Counted from the first letter of the stretch, positions 35,541 to 45,110 are shown. The stretch: 61,303 bases of DNA from an uncultured Gammaproteobacteria bacterium (GCA_937924335.1 CALDWW010000022.1:1-61303); one strand, 5' to 3'. The notes: generated from the letters alone by a model not told the origin. A program made the numbers and translations.

Positions 35541-36731
35541 TCAGTCGCCCCAGGCGCGCTCCAGAACTGCCAGTGCATCCTCGTAGGTGACGTCTACCGG
35601 GTTCATGACCACGGTGCCGTCATCCAGCGAGTTTTCGGCGATCTTCGGCAGATCCTCCTTCGGAATCTTGCCCGTCTCGGACAAGGTCCTGGGCAATCCG
35701 CAGATAGCATGGGCCGCCTCTTTCATCTCCACGATCCGGGCGATGGCTGCTTCTGCGCGCCGTTCCACCGGCGTGCCTGCGAAATCCTCGGGTCCGGCCA
35801 GGTGAAACAACAGGTCGCCTATATCGGCGCGGCTGGCCGGCAGGTTGAACTCCAGGACGTAGGGGAGAAATATGCTGTTGGCGGCACCGTGATGGACCCC
35901 GTACATGGCACCAATCGTATGCGCCAGGGCATGTACCAGGCCAACCGGGGAGTTGCTGAAAGCGATACCCGCCATGGCGGCCGCCTGAGCCAGTTCCAGC
36001 CGACCACGGGCGTCATCAGGTTTGCGCAGAACCGGCACCAGCCACTCGGAGATACGCCGTATGGCTGCTTCTGCGTAAGCGTCACTCAGTGGGTTCTTCG
36101 CCAGGCAGGTAAAGGCCTCTACCGCGTGAGTCATCGCATCCATGGCGGTCGCCGCTGTGATCATCGGCGGCAGCTTCAGGGTCATCCGCGGATCCAGAAC
36201 CGCCACGTCCGGCATCAGGAACTGGGAGAAGTAGAACGTCTTCATGCCGGCGTCGGTGTCCTTGATGACGCTGATCGCCGTCACTTCGGACCCGGTGCCG
36301 GCGGTTGTCGGCACGGCTATGTACGGCTTCAGCCTGTGCTTCAGATTGTTGTATCCGGCATAACGCCTCGGATCGCCGCCACCCTCGGTCGCCATGATGT
36401 TCATCGCCTTGGCGGTATCCATGACGGACCCGCCTCCGACCGCGATGATGGCGTCACAGCCGGACTCCAGGTAGCTCGCGGCACCGGCATTAACGGCATC
36501 CATCGACGAATCCGGCGGCACGTCGTCGAACACCGGCCCGACCTGACCGCCCTCGGACGTTATCGCCTTTACGACGATGTCCACCAGGCCGGCTGCTACG
36601 ACACCCTTGTCGCTGACGATCATCGGCCGGACGGACCCGCGTGTATCGAGTTCGAAGGGAATGTGCTCCAGAGCACGGAATCCGGCCACCATCTTCACCG
36701 GGCAGACGAACTCGAAATATTCTCTGTTCAT
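35541..36731 (-). CDS. Iron-containing alcohol dehydrogenase
   Basis: The 396-residue enzyme is a group III (Fe-type) alcohol dehydrogenase: GGGSVMDTAK (NAD binding), PTTAGTGSEVT, and metal ligands in DAMTHAVEAF, GLVHALAHTIG and GVHHG. It oxidises or forms a primary alcohol or related substrate with NAD(P). Its ATG overlaps the stop of the upstream gene (ATGA), so the SCP2-like protein and this enzyme are translationally coupled and may act on the same lipophilic substrate. That link is an inference. Confidence 0.92.
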   Translation of the reverse strand: MNREYFEFVCPVKMVAGFRALEHIPFELDTRGSVRPMIVSDKGVVAAGLVDIVVKAITSEGGQVGPVFDDVPPDSSMDAVNAGAASYLESGCDAIIAVGGGSVMDTAKAMNIMATEGGGDPRRYAGYNNLKHRLKPYIAVPTTAGTGSEVTAISVIKDTDAGMKTFYFSQFLMPDVAVLDPRMTLKLPPMITAATAMDAMTHAVEAFTCLAKNPLSDAYAEAAIRRISEWLVPVLRKPDDARGRLELAQAAAMAGIAFSNSPVGLVHALAHTIGAMYGVHHGAANSIFLPYVLEFNLPASRADIGDLLFHLAGPEDFAGTPVERRAEAAIARIVEMKEAAHAICGLPRTLSETGKIPKEDLPKIAENSLDDGTVVMNPVDVTYEDALAVLERAWGD

Positions 36732-37300
36732 GATGGATCTCGCTTGAACAAGTCGATGACCAGCCGGCCGTAGATGCGAGCCGCCAGGCCGAGTTTCTCG
36801 ACGATACCGATTGGCGGGTACGCCTTCAGAGCCCGCACGGCGATGAAGCGCGGCAGAACCAGCGCCTGCATCCGATTGAGGGATCTCATGATCTTCATGG
36901 CGCAGGCAAAATCCCCGTCGACGGCCAGTCGATCATTGGCGAAGGCACGCGGCGTCGACTCCTGAAAAGACATCACGAGGAAAGCGTGGGCGACGTGCTT
37001 GAACTCGAAGACCAGGGCGGGCCGCTGTAATGCCGAGGGCTGGACCGCGCGCAGGTCATCGCCCATTTTCCGCATGGCCAATGCCGGCGACCCGGAACGC
37101 ACCCGCATGGAGAAAGAGAAGTCTTCAGGCAGCCGGTCGATGTCTTTCTTGATGACCGGGTCCACGGCCGAGGCCGCCTGCAACAGGCGGCTTATCAGCC
37201 ACATCATGAAACCGGCATAGACTCGCTGTATCGCGTAGGACGGACCGCGGCCGGCGGCCGGCGAGAGTTCAGTGTCGATGATATTAGGATTCGGGCTCAT
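36728..37300 (-). CDS. SCP2-like lipid-binding protein (tentative)
   Basis: This 190-residue protein is only tentatively placed. Its middle and C-terminal part (FEFKHVAHAFLVMSFQEST, ANDRLAVDGDFACAMKIMRSLNRMQALVLP region, about 98-155) resembles the sterol-carrier-protein-2 fold, where a hydrophobic tunnel holds lipid. The N-terminus has a helix MMWLISRLLQAASAV that could associate with the membrane. It leads a two-gene operon with the Fe-type alcohol dehydrogenase, overlapping it by 4 bp. Substrate and role are unknown. Confidence 0.6.
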   Translation of the reverse strand: MSPNPNIIDTELSPAAGRGPSYAIQRVYAGFMMWLISRLLQAASAVDPVIKKDIDRLPEDFSFSMRVRSGSPALAMRKMGDDLRAVQPSALQRPALVFEFKHVAHAFLVMSFQESTPRAFANDRLAVDGDFACAMKIMRSLNRMQALVLPRFIAVRALKAYPPIGIVEKLGLAARIYGRLVIDLFKRDPS

Positions 37301-37476
37301 CAGAAGATCCTTCTCGGCAGGGGCCTCAACAGACTCGACCGAGCCGGGTTAGACCGATACCCATGTTCATTAATAGCTGATTCTCAAGCGGGCACCAGCC
37401 CGGCCCTGCGGCGGTGGGCGCCGACAACCTTATCTTCATGGTGCTGTCGATTGCGGCGCCGGGGTCTGAGCGGTGA

Positions 37477-39291
37477 TCAGGAATGTGCGTCGGACTCTAC
37501 CGGGCTCGCCGCGACTGACGTAGGCCCGGGGTCGCCAGCGTCAACCGGCGGATGATCCGGTTGGATCGATACGCCGCCATCGACCGCGTTTTGGGTGAAC
37601 AAGTGTACGTCGCGCTGCGGGAACGGAATGGAGACACCCTCGGCGTCGAAACGCATCTTCACTTCGCGGGTGACATCCCAGTAGACGTCCCAGTAGTCTT
37701 CGCTCTTGGTCCACGGCCGGGTGATGAAATCTACCGAGGACTCGCCGAGCGTATGGAGTTTCACGACGGGCTCCGGATCCTCGAGGACCATTTCGTGCGC
37801 CCCGAGGATATCTTTCAGAATCGCTTCCGCCTTCGGTATGTCGTCGCTGTAGGAGATCCCGAAGGTCATATCGACGCGACGCACCTTCTGCGCGGTCACG
37901 TTCTTGATCACATCCCCCCAGATCTTGTTGTTAGGGATGACCAGCGTCTGGTTGTCGAACGTCAGTATCGTCGTGTTCACCAGGCTCATGTGACTGACCT
38001 TGCCGAACACGCCACCGGTCTCGACTACGTCACCCACATCGAATGGGCGGTACAACAGGATCATCATCCCGGAGGCGAAATTGGACAGCGTGTCCTGCAG
38101 GGCGAAACCGAGGATGAAGCCTGCCACGCCGAGGCCGGCGAGCAGCGGCCCAACTGCGATACCGAGCTGCGACAGCGCGATCAGGACACCGATGAGCAGG
38201 ATCAAGTTTCGCGTTGTAGAGATCGCCATCCGCCTTAGCAGCCTGGAAATTCTCAGCCCCGAGGCATCGATTCCCTTCGTTACCAGGCGCTGGGCCAGCC
38301 GGCCCAGCAGCAGGAAAATATAGACGATGATCAGGAACGTCGATGCCTTCACCAGGAAAGAGGGCGCAGTCTTGGCGATGGCCTCGCCTGCCGAGTCGAT
38401 CCAGTCTTTCAGTAATGCGCCAACCACCCGGGTGTCCAGAACATCCGAAGATATCTCTCCGGTCGTCTTCACGACCTGCTGGCGGAAACGGGCAGTATCC
38501 ATGTCCAGGGCACGCATCATGCGGGCCGTTTCCTCGAGGGACTTGGCGATCATCTGTACCCGACTCTGCACGACGCTGAGGCGATTCTTCAGGTCCTCGT
38601 CAGCCGGCAATGCCGTGGACTGGAAGCGCAGTGATGCCGCCGCCTCCGTCGACAGCTCGAGATACACCGACTGCGCCTCCGCCCTTTCGGACAGCATCCC
38701 GCGCAGCGCAGCCCCGTCCACCTCTGTCGGCACGCCGAATTTTTCCGCCAGCTGCAGCGCTCTCAGCAGCGTCCCATAGAGCTTATCCCTCTCTTTCGTC
38801 GCGCTGAAGAGTTTTGCGTCCAGCGCAAGCTGCTCAGGGGCCGGCATAGTCGGCTTCGGAATGTCATCCACCGAGATCTTGACCTGTCCGATGTTCCTGC
38901 GGACTTCGCCGGGGAGCTTGTCCAGAAGCTGCTCAGCCTCTCCCCGGTATGCGGAGACGTCGTAGCCCGCTTCGGCCTGGCCGACGATCCTGTCGGCGAA
39001 AGCGATCGCAGATGCGAGCAAATTCGACCAGCTGTCCTTCACCCGTCTCTCGTAGATCGTTTTCGCGACGCCACTTGACTGACCGGCCTTTTCTTCCAGC
39101 GTTGCGAGGCGGGCGCGGATGTCATTGACGGTAGCCAGCGCCGTGTCATTCGCCTGTACCTGCTCCTCGGTCAGGACCTTCGCGACCGTCTTCGATTCAT
39201 CCTTTGCTTCCTGCGACCAGGCAAGCGGTGTGGCGAGCAACACAGACATCAGGATTGCAGTGAATCCGATGCGGGAAACGATAGCTGTCAC
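37477..39291 (-). CDS. MscS-family mechanosensitive channel with large periplasmic domain
   Basis: The 604-residue protein has a signal peptide (ending about residue 26, ATPLAWSQ), a long helical periplasmic region (to about 280), then several membrane helices and the MscS core: GLGVAGFILGFALQDTLSNFASGMMILLYRPFDVGD (pore helix and beta domain, described in parts) and TFDNQTLVIPNNKIW. It should gate in response to membrane tension under hypo-osmotic shock. GTG 39291 begins the signal peptide and has GGAGAA upstream; the frame stays open to ATG 39369, which would place charged residues before the signal. Confidence 0.87.
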   Translation of the reverse strand: MTAIVSRIGFTAILMSVLLATPLAWSQEAKDESKTVAKVLTEEQVQANDTALATVNDIRARLATLEEKAGQSSGVAKTIYERRVKDSWSNLLASAIAFADRIVGQAEAGYDVSAYRGEAEQLLDKLPGEVRRNIGQVKISVDDIPKPTMPAPEQLALDAKLFSATKERDKLYGTLLRALQLAEKFGVPTEVDGAALRGMLSERAEAQSVYLELSTEAAASLRFQSTALPADEDLKNRLSVVQSRVQMIAKSLEETARMMRALDMDTARFRQQVVKTTGEISSDVLDTRVVGALLKDWIDSAGEAIAKTAPSFLVKASTFLIIVYIFLLLGRLAQRLVTKGIDASGLRISRLLRRMAISTTRNLILLIGVLIALSQLGIAVGPLLAGLGVAGFILGFALQDTLSNFASGMMILLYRPFDVGDVVETGGVFGKVSHMSLVNTTILTFDNQTLVIPNNKIWGDVIKNVTAQKVRRVDMTFGISYSDDIPKAEAILKDILGAHEMVLEDPEPVVKLHTLGESSVDFITRPWTKSEDYWDVYWDVTREVKMRFDAEGVSIPFPQRDVHLFTQNAVDGGVSIQPDHPPVDAGDPGPTSVAASPVESDAHS

Positions 39292-39496
39292 GAGGCTGTT
39301 CTCCGTGGTGAATTCGGGTGGCCGGGCGCACAGTATATGAGGCTGCTTCTTGTCGCGCACCTTTACCAATAATCAATGAGTTACGCTGGGTTTCAGCCTT
39401 CTGTGAGCAGCCGTTCCAGCGAGTCGCCGCCGCTCGGTCGATCGGGGAGGAAACCGGCCGGTTTGTCTGCTATACATCCATAAGACACTCCTAATT

Positions 39497-39521
39497 TATA
39501 CGAGGTGGCTCACCTCGTATA
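39497..39521. promoter_or_regulatory. Palindrome upstream of the TonB gene
   Basis: TATACGAGGTG (39497-39507) and its perfect reverse complement CACCTCGTATA (39511-39521) flank a 3-nt GCT spacer, 25 bp before the TonB start at 39547. The symmetry suits a dimeric repressor or activator operator; as RNA it would form an 11-bp hairpin close to the ribosome site. The right arm overlaps a possible -10-like ATATCT. Confidence 0.55.
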
Positions 39522-39546
39522 TCTAGCCGGAATTCAGGAGTAGAAG

Positions 39547-40248
39547 ATGGATACATCAGCCGGTACAAGTCACAAGTTCTCTACGCTCTCCGGAGTCGGC
39601 CATGTCGCCGCCGGAGCCCTCAAGGCCTTCACATTCGTGTCTTTGGCCACCGTAGTCACGGCCCTGCTGTTCCGTCTCGACAGCATGCTGGTCAGCCAGC
39701 CGAGGAACTACGACAAGGCCTATGCCGGTGCGAAGGTTGTCGATTTCGTCCGGGTCGAGCAGGAAGAGTTCACGCGGATGAAGGAGAGGCGGATTCCGAA
39801 GAAGCCTCCGCCCCCTGACCGCCCCCCACCACCTCCCAAGATGCAGATGAATAGACCCCAGAACATCCCGGCGTCGGCGCTCAACATGGATCTGCCGGAC
39901 ATCGAGATGAACTTCGGCGCCGGGGGTGGTCCGTATCTCGGACAGTGGTACGGCCGTCGCGATCCCAACGCGCCGGACAGCGACGTGATCCCGATCGTCC
40001 GCATCTCGCCGCGTTATCCGCGCCAGGCGTTGCTGCAGGGAACGGAAGGCTGGGTCGAGATCGAATTCACCATCACCGCTGAAGGCCGGGTCATCGATCC
40101 CGTCGTCGTCGCGTCAGAACCAAGGAACGTATTCGATCGCAGCGCGATCCAGGCGATCCTGCGATGGAAATTCAAACCGCGGTTCATCGACGGTCAGCCG
40201 ATCACGCGGCGGGCGATGCAGACAATCGCCTTCGAGCTGGACAGCTGA
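39547..40248 (+). CDS. TonB-family energy transducer
   Basis: The 233-residue protein has one N-terminal membrane helix (about 22-47, AFTFVSLATVVTALLF), a periplasmic proline-rich linker (PKKPPPPDRPPPPPK, about 82-98) and a C-terminal TonB domain (PRYPRQALLQGTEGWVEIEF, then RSAIQAILRWKFKPRF). It transfers proton-motive energy from ExbB/ExbD to outer-membrane receptors; no exbBD or receptor gene is in the window. CAGGAG stands shortly before ATG 39547. It is convergent with the POT transporter gene. Confidence 0.92.
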   Translation: MDTSAGTSHKFSTLSGVGHVAAGALKAFTFVSLATVVTALLFRLDSMLVSQPRNYDKAYAGAKVVDFVRVEQEEFTRMKERRIPKKPPPPDRPPPPPKMQMNRPQNIPASALNMDLPDIEMNFGAGGGPYLGQWYGRRDPNAPDSDVIPIVRISPRYPRQALLQGTEGWVEIEFTITAEGRVIDPVVVASEPRNVFDRSAIQAILRWKFKPRFIDGQPITRRAMQTIAFELDS

Positions 40249-40270
40249 GCATCGGCTGTCCGGGACGTGA

Positions 40271-40298
40271 CCCGGGACCCACCGGCTGGGGTCCCGGG
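40271..40298. terminator. Hairpin between convergent genes
   Basis: CCCGGGACCC (40271-40280) pairs perfectly with GGGTCCCGGG (40289-40298) over an 8-nt loop in the 57-bp gap between the convergent TonB and transporter genes. There is no T tract on either strand, so it may be a weak bidirectional terminator or an RNA 3'-end protector. Confidence 0.5.
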
Positions 40299-40305
40299 AT
40301 CGCGT

Positions 40306-41868
40306 TCATCCGGCCGCCGGCTGGGGAGCCTGCGACCCGGAAGGCGCGGCCAGCGTGAGAATCCAGCGCCCGTAGAAGAACAAACCTATCGCCGCGCCTA
40401 CTGCTATCACCGCCATCAGGTACCAGACCACACCGATGTTGTTGGCCTCATAGAGCGTCTGGGTCAAAACCTCCGGCGAGCGGCCGGTGAACTCGACCAT
40501 ACGGGTGAAAGCCTCGCCGGCGGGGATGGCGGAAATCTGCTCCGGCGCCATGCCGTTGCCCGCCAGCCACTCCCTGGCCAGAGTCTCCTTCGCCGCGAAC
40601 GTGCCGTAGAGCCTGGCGCCGACATAGCCTTCCGTCACCCAGCCGACGGCCAGAGGCAGGTTCGAGAACCCGAGGTACATGGCTTTCTTGTCCTCGGGCG
40701 CGAAGTTGCCGATGAACTCGGAGAACTTGGGACTGGAGAACATCTCACCGGCGCTGAAGATCATGATGCCGAACAGGCAGGCCCAGGCACCCGCCGAGAA
40801 GCCGATCAGAGTGAAGGCGACGGCGGTCAGCATCGTGCCGAGAATCATGCTGTTCGTGGCGCGCATCTTGCCGCTGAAGTGGGCGAACAGGAAACAGGTG
40901 ATCATGATCATCCCGGCGTTCACGTTCAACAGCCCCTCGGGCATTATCCGGGTACCCTCCTGATCCATTCCCAGCAGGAAGATCGCCGTAGTACTGGTGG
41001 CGCCATCCGGCCCGAACAGAGCGGTGACGATGACGGAGGTATCGACCCAGTCGCGGATGTGCAGCGGCAGGATGTCGAACAGCGCGTTGAACATGAACCA
41101 GAAGCCGGACATGATCACCAGGAACACCCAAAGATGAGGCTTGGCCAGTTCCGCCAGCGAATCATGCACGAGACTGCCCTGCTCGATCTCGCCCGCCTTC
41201 ACCTTACGCTGATGCTCCAGCCGGTCTTCGATGTGCGGCTCCTTGTAGGTCAGCAACAGCAGGAAATTGATGGAGATGATTGCCGCGCAGGCGTAGAACA
41301 CGTTTGACCAGGCCAGCTGCCGCATCTGGGCCGCCAGCAGCGGACCCATCCAGCCACCGATGTTCACGGTCTGGTAGAAGATCCCCCAGGCCATCGAACT
41401 GTTCTGCCGGTTGGTAGCCTTGACCAGCGTCCCCTGGATGCCGGGCTTGAAAATACCGGTACCGATCGCCAGCACGATCGCCCCAATCGTGAACCCCCAG
41501 AAGCTGGGGAAGGATGCCATGATCAGGTAGGACACGATCTTGACCACCGTGGACAGGAAGATCGTGCGTTTGTATCCGAGCCGATCCGAGAGGCCGCCCA
41601 CCAGCGCCGGCACCAGTGACTGGAACAGAGCCCAGATAAAGAAGATCAGACCCAGGTCCTGCGCCGTCACACCAAGTCCGCCCTCGGAAACCGGCGCGGT
41701 GACATACAGACCCGAGACGGACCGCACTCCGTAGTAAGCGAGTCGCTCCACCATCTCCATGCCGCCGACGATCCAGAACACATACCCGAGGCTGGCGATG
41801 GAGGCGGCCAGACCCAGTTGCTTTACGTCCTGGATGGCCGGGGTGTCTGTCTGATGAGGCTGCGTCAT
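40306..41868 (-). CDS. POT/MFS-type transporter, probably oligopeptide
   Basis: The 520-residue inner-membrane protein has 12-14 helices and MFS/POT features: GGMEMVERLAYYGVRSVSGLY (an E-x-x-E/R-like helix 1 similar to PTR transporters), GGLSDRLGYKRTIFL (MFS loop), and GIFKPGIQGTLVKA. POT proteins import di- or tripeptides with protons; the full E-x-x-E-R signature is altered (EMVERL), so other substrates are possible. ATG 41868 has GGAGAAA upstream. It is divergent from putP over about 112 bp. Confidence 0.82.
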   Translation of the reverse strand: MTQPHQTDTPAIQDVKQLGLAASIASLGYVFWIVGGMEMVERLAYYGVRSVSGLYVTAPVSEGGLGVTAQDLGLIFFIWALFQSLVPALVGGLSDRLGYKRTIFLSTVVKIVSYLIMASFPSFWGFTIGAIVLAIGTGIFKPGIQGTLVKATNRQNSSMAWGIFYQTVNIGGWMGPLLAAQMRQLAWSNVFYACAAIISINFLLLLTYKEPHIEDRLEHQRKVKAGEIEQGSLVHDSLAELAKPHLWVFLVIMSGFWFMFNALFDILPLHIRDWVDTSVIVTALFGPDGATSTTAIFLLGMDQEGTRIMPEGLLNVNAGMIMITCFLFAHFSGKMRATNSMILGTMLTAVAFTLIGFSAGAWACLFGIMIFSAGEMFSSPKFSEFIGNFAPEDKKAMYLGFSNLPLAVGWVTEGYVGARLYGTFAAKETLAREWLAGNGMAPEQISAIPAGEAFTRMVEFTGRSPEVLTQTLYEANNIGVVWYLMAVIAVGAAIGLFFYGRWILTLAAPSGSQAPQPAAG

Positions 41869-41980
41869 TATTTTTCTCCGCCCAGCCGCCCGGCGGTCCG
41901 GACAGCACTGGGCGGACATTGTACGCGAACCGAGTGAGCTGAAATCCAGCCCGGAGAGCTGCGCTAAACTGGCGGCACTC

Positions 41981-43432
41981 TTGCCAAGGGAGCCCGTCAT
42001 CCAGTCCAGCTACGCCATCGCACTGACCTTCGTCGTCTATGTTCTCGTGGTCATCGTTATCGGCGTGGTCGCATGGCGTCGCACGCAAGACCTCAAGGAC
42101 TACATCCTCGGCGGCCGGCGACTCGGCCGCTGGGTGACGGCGCTCAGCGCGCAGGCATCGGACATGAGTGGCTGGTTACTGCTGGGACTGCCGGGCTACG
42201 CCTACGCGGCCGGCATGGAGGCCGGCTGGCTGCTCCTGGGGCTGTTTCTCGGCACCTATGCTAACTGGAAATTTACCGCTCAAAGATTGCGCGAGGCTAC
42301 GGAGGCATACGGCGACTCGCTGACGCTTCCGGACTATCTGGAGCGCCGGTTCGATGACCGCTCCGGCGCACTGAGGCTGCTGTCGGCCCTCTTCATCCTG
42401 GTGTTCTTTACGTTCTATACAAGCTCCGGACTGGTGGCCGGCGGGCGGCTCTTCGAGGAGGTCTTCGGACTGGACTATGCCTGGGCGGTGACGGCGGGTG
42501 GCCTGATCGTTGTCCTGTATACCTTTGTCGGCGGTTTCCTTGCCGTGAGCTGGACCGACCTGGTCCAGGGCGTGCTCATGTTCGTCGCACTGATCATCGT
42601 CTGCGTCATGGGCGTCTCCGCAGCTGGCGGCCTGGACGGAGTGGCAGCGGGGATGACCGACGTTGATCCGGCATTTCTGGACCCGTTTACCGACGCCGGC
42701 GGGGATCCGTTGAGCGTCATCGCGATCGCCTCTCTGCTCGGCTGGGGGCTGGGCTATTTCGGCCAACCGCACATCCTGGCGCGGTTCATGGCCGCCAGCA
42801 GCGCAGAGCGGATTCCGCAGGCCCGGCGCATCGCCATGGTCTGGGTCAGTGTCGCATTGCTCACCGGCACCCTCATCGGCATGACCGGCATCGGACTGCT
42901 GTCTTCGCCGCTTGAAGGTCCGGACGCCGAGAAGGTGTTCATGGTCATGGCCACCCTGTTGCTGCACCCGGTTGTCGCGGGTATCTGCCTGTCGGGCATC
43001 CTGGCCGCAGTGATGAGCACCGCGGACTCGCAGCTACTGGTGGCTTCATCAGCCGTCTCGGAGGACCTTTACAAGGGGATGTTCCGCCGCGACGCCGGCC
43101 CCGGGGAGTTGCTTTGGGTCGGGCGCCTGGCAGTCGTCGGCATCGCGCTGCTTGCGTTCGTGATGGCAATGGACCCCGACAGCAAGGTGCTGGATCTGGT
43201 GGCGTACGCGTGGGCGGGATTCGGCGCAGCCTTCGGGCCCGTGATCCTCCTGTCACTCTATTGGCATGGCATGTCGAGATCCGGCGCGATCGCCGGCGTC
43301 CTGACGGGCGGACTGACCGTCATCCTCTGGAAACAGCTCTCGGGTGGCCTGTTCGACCTCTACGAGATCGTCCCCGGGGTCATCGCATCGATCGCCGCGA
43401 TCGTTATCTTCAATCGCGCGCCGCGGAGATAG
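41981..43432 (+). CDS. putP: Sodium/proline symporter
   Basis: The 483-residue inner-membrane protein matches PutP: helix 2 LSAQASDMSGWLLLGLPG (sodium site), SLTLPDYLERRF, TFYTSSGLVAGGRLFEEVFG, SWTDLVQGVLMF and GWGLGYFGQPHILARFMA. It imports proline with Na+. The start is uncertain: the frame opens at TTG 41981, but the best ribosome site AAGGGAG (41986-41992) lies inside that frame and is followed six bases later by ATC 41999, with no ATG, GTG or TTG nearby. Translation could begin at the rare ATC codon. Confidence 0.92.
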   Translation: MPREPVIQSSYAIALTFVVYVLVVIVIGVVAWRRTQDLKDYILGGRRLGRWVTALSAQASDMSGWLLLGLPGYAYAAGMEAGWLLLGLFLGTYANWKFTAQRLREATEAYGDSLTLPDYLERRFDDRSGALRLLSALFILVFFTFYTSSGLVAGGRLFEEVFGLDYAWAVTAGGLIVVLYTFVGGFLAVSWTDLVQGVLMFVALIIVCVMGVSAAGGLDGVAAGMTDVDPAFLDPFTDAGGDPLSVIAIASLLGWGLGYFGQPHILARFMAASSAERIPQARRIAMVWVSVALLTGTLIGMTGIGLLSSPLEGPDAEKVFMVMATLLLHPVVAGICLSGILAAVMSTADSQLLVASSAVSEDLYKGMFRRDAGPGELLWVGRLAVVGIALLAFVMAMDPDSKVLDLVAYAWAGFGAAFGPVILLSLYWHGMSRSGAIAGVLTGGLTVILWKQLSGGLFDLYEIVPGVIASIAAIVIFNRAPRR

Positions 43433-43439
43433 GCCTGCC

Positions 43440-44336
43440 TCAGTCCACGACAAGAGCGACGAGCCAGGAAGAAACCAGCAGGATCAGCGCTGCCGCGGCC
43501 GCCGTCGCCTGCAGCCGTGGGCTCCGTAACGCTGCCTCGGGCAAGCGACTACCGATCCACCCGACCAGCAGACCGGCCACGAATCCCGTCAGATGGGCGG
43601 CGACGTCGGTACGCTCGCCGCCGGTGCCGGTATAGGCCAACAGCAGGACGCCCCCCACCAGCGGGCTCCAGCGCCGCAAAGCACCGCCTGCCAGCAGGCC
43701 CCAGTAGCGCATGGAGTGGGCCACGACGATGGCGAGAGCGGCGAAGACGGCCGTCGAGGCTCCCAGAGAGGTATGGCCGGGCTGCTGGATGACCGCGTTG
43801 AGACCATTACCCAGCGCGCCCGCCAGGAGGATGCCGCACCAGGCGAGCCCTCCGCCAAGGGCCTGGGCGGAGAACAGGCCGAATACGATGCCGAAGACCA
43901 GGTTGGCGGTCAGATGGCCCGCGTCGCCGTGTAGCGTGAGCGCGGTGATGGTTCGCCACCACTCGCCGGACCTGACTGCCTGAGCCTGCATGACACCTGC
44001 ATCGAACCAGTCCATCCCGAAGGCATAGCCATTCGCGAGAACAGCCACCGCTACAAGTACCGCGACGTAGGCCAGCAATCCCAGCCGACCGGCAGAGATC
44101 ACCGGCACCCGGATAGTGGGGCGAGGCTTGCGAGAGAGGTTCTCCTGGCGGTAGGCCGCCAACTCACTCGCAGCCCTGGAAAGTTCCTCTTCGGCCACCA
44201 TGAGCGCCCACCAGCGGTCGATGAAAACCAGCTGTGACTCGATGCCGATGGCATGCAGCACCAGTCGGCCGTCAGCACAAGGCTCGCGGTTACGGCTGCG
44301 CATCACGACGGCGACGTTGACGGGGGAGTTCGTCAT
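43440..44336 (-). CDS. Rhomboid-family intramembrane serine protease
   Basis: The 298-residue protein has an N-terminal cytoplasmic part of about 85 residues and then six or so membrane helices with HGDAGHLTAN (loop/helix 2), the catalytic serine in SLGASTAVFA and the catalytic histidine in VAAHLTGFVAG. Rhomboids cut membrane-protein helices; the substrate is unknown. ATG 44336 is preceded by no strong ribosome site in its antisense leader, and an in-frame ATG at 44372 also exists. It is convergent with putP, with only 7 bp between the stops. Confidence 0.88.
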   Translation of the reverse strand: MTNSPVNVAVVMRSRNREPCADGRLVLHAIGIESQLVFIDRWWALMVAEEELSRAASELAAYRQENLSRKPRPTIRVPVISAGRLGLLAYVAVLVAVAVLANGYAFGMDWFDAGVMQAQAVRSGEWWRTITALTLHGDAGHLTANLVFGIVFGLFSAQALGGGLAWCGILLAGALGNGLNAVIQQPGHTSLGASTAVFAALAIVVAHSMRYWGLLAGGALRRWSPLVGGVLLLAYTGTGGERTDVAAHLTGFVAGLLVGWIGSRLPEAALRSPRLQATAAAAALILLVSSWLVALVVD

Positions 44337-44462
44337 GCTGGCTACGATGCGCCACCGCGATGCGTAGAGCAACGCACGCCAACAAGCGAAGGCCGGAGCA
44401 GCCTTGCGCCACCCCGGCCTGCGACGGCTGGCCGCAAGATCAGCGGCCTGACGCCGTCGTCG

Positions 44463-44969
44463 TCACGCGACCTTGAGCACGCGACGTTTCACGCTCTGCA
44501 CTTTCGGAATGGCGATCTCGAGGACCCCTTCCTTCAGCTGTGCCTTGGCCTTGTCGATCTCAACACCGATCGGGAACATCACGGTCCTCTCGAGGGCACC
44601 GTGGGCCAGTTCGCAGCGATAGAAGCGATCGGTCTTCTCGACTTCCTTGAGTTCCCGATCCACCGTAATGGTCAGGCCTTCATCCGTAATGGCAAGCTCG
44701 ATCTCACTCTTCTTGACACCCGGAAGCTCGGCTCGAACGACCAGTTCGTTGTCTCGATCGATGAGGTCAATGAGCGGATACCGCATTTCGAGCGGACCCT
44801 CGAACTCACGCATCATCGGGCGTTTGACATTGAACGGCTCCATCCAGAAGCGATTGAAGAAGTGTTCGAACATATCCTCCACGTTCTGGGTGAGAGGCCA
44901 GGTCGTCGAATGCCCGCTCTTGGGGAGTTTCCCGACTTTCTTCGGGATCAGTTCGCGTACAGTCGACAT
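44463..44969 (-). CDS. Hsp20/alpha-crystallin small heat-shock protein
   Basis: The 168-residue protein has the alpha-crystallin domain (about 72-165): ELVVRAELPGVKKSEIELAI, GLTITVDRE, FYRCELAHGALERTVMFP and the end strand GVLEIAIPKVQ. Small heat-shock proteins hold unfolding proteins for refolding by other chaperones. GGAGGAAG lies 5-6 bases before ATG 44969, which settles the start against an upstream in-frame ATG at 45026. A single-gene unit; no CIRCE-type inverted repeat is seen upstream. Confidence 0.92.
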   Translation of the reverse strand: MSTVRELIPKKVGKLPKSGHSTTWPLTQNVEDMFEHFFNRFWMEPFNVKRPMMREFEGPLEMRYPLIDLIDRDNELVVRAELPGVKKSEIELAITDEGLTITVDRELKEVEKTDRFYRCELAHGALERTVMFPIGVEIDKAKAQLKEGVLEIAIPKVQSVKRRVLKVA

Positions 44970-45110
44970 TTGGTCTTCCTCCATGAAATAGCGTCCCTGC
45001 CGCCGAAGAAAACTCTCCTCCGGCACCTAAAACATAGGTCCGCGACAGCAGTTACCAATGCGGAGTAATACGTATTGACCGAAGTGGTCCCGTGATCGTC
45101 GCCAGGCGGA

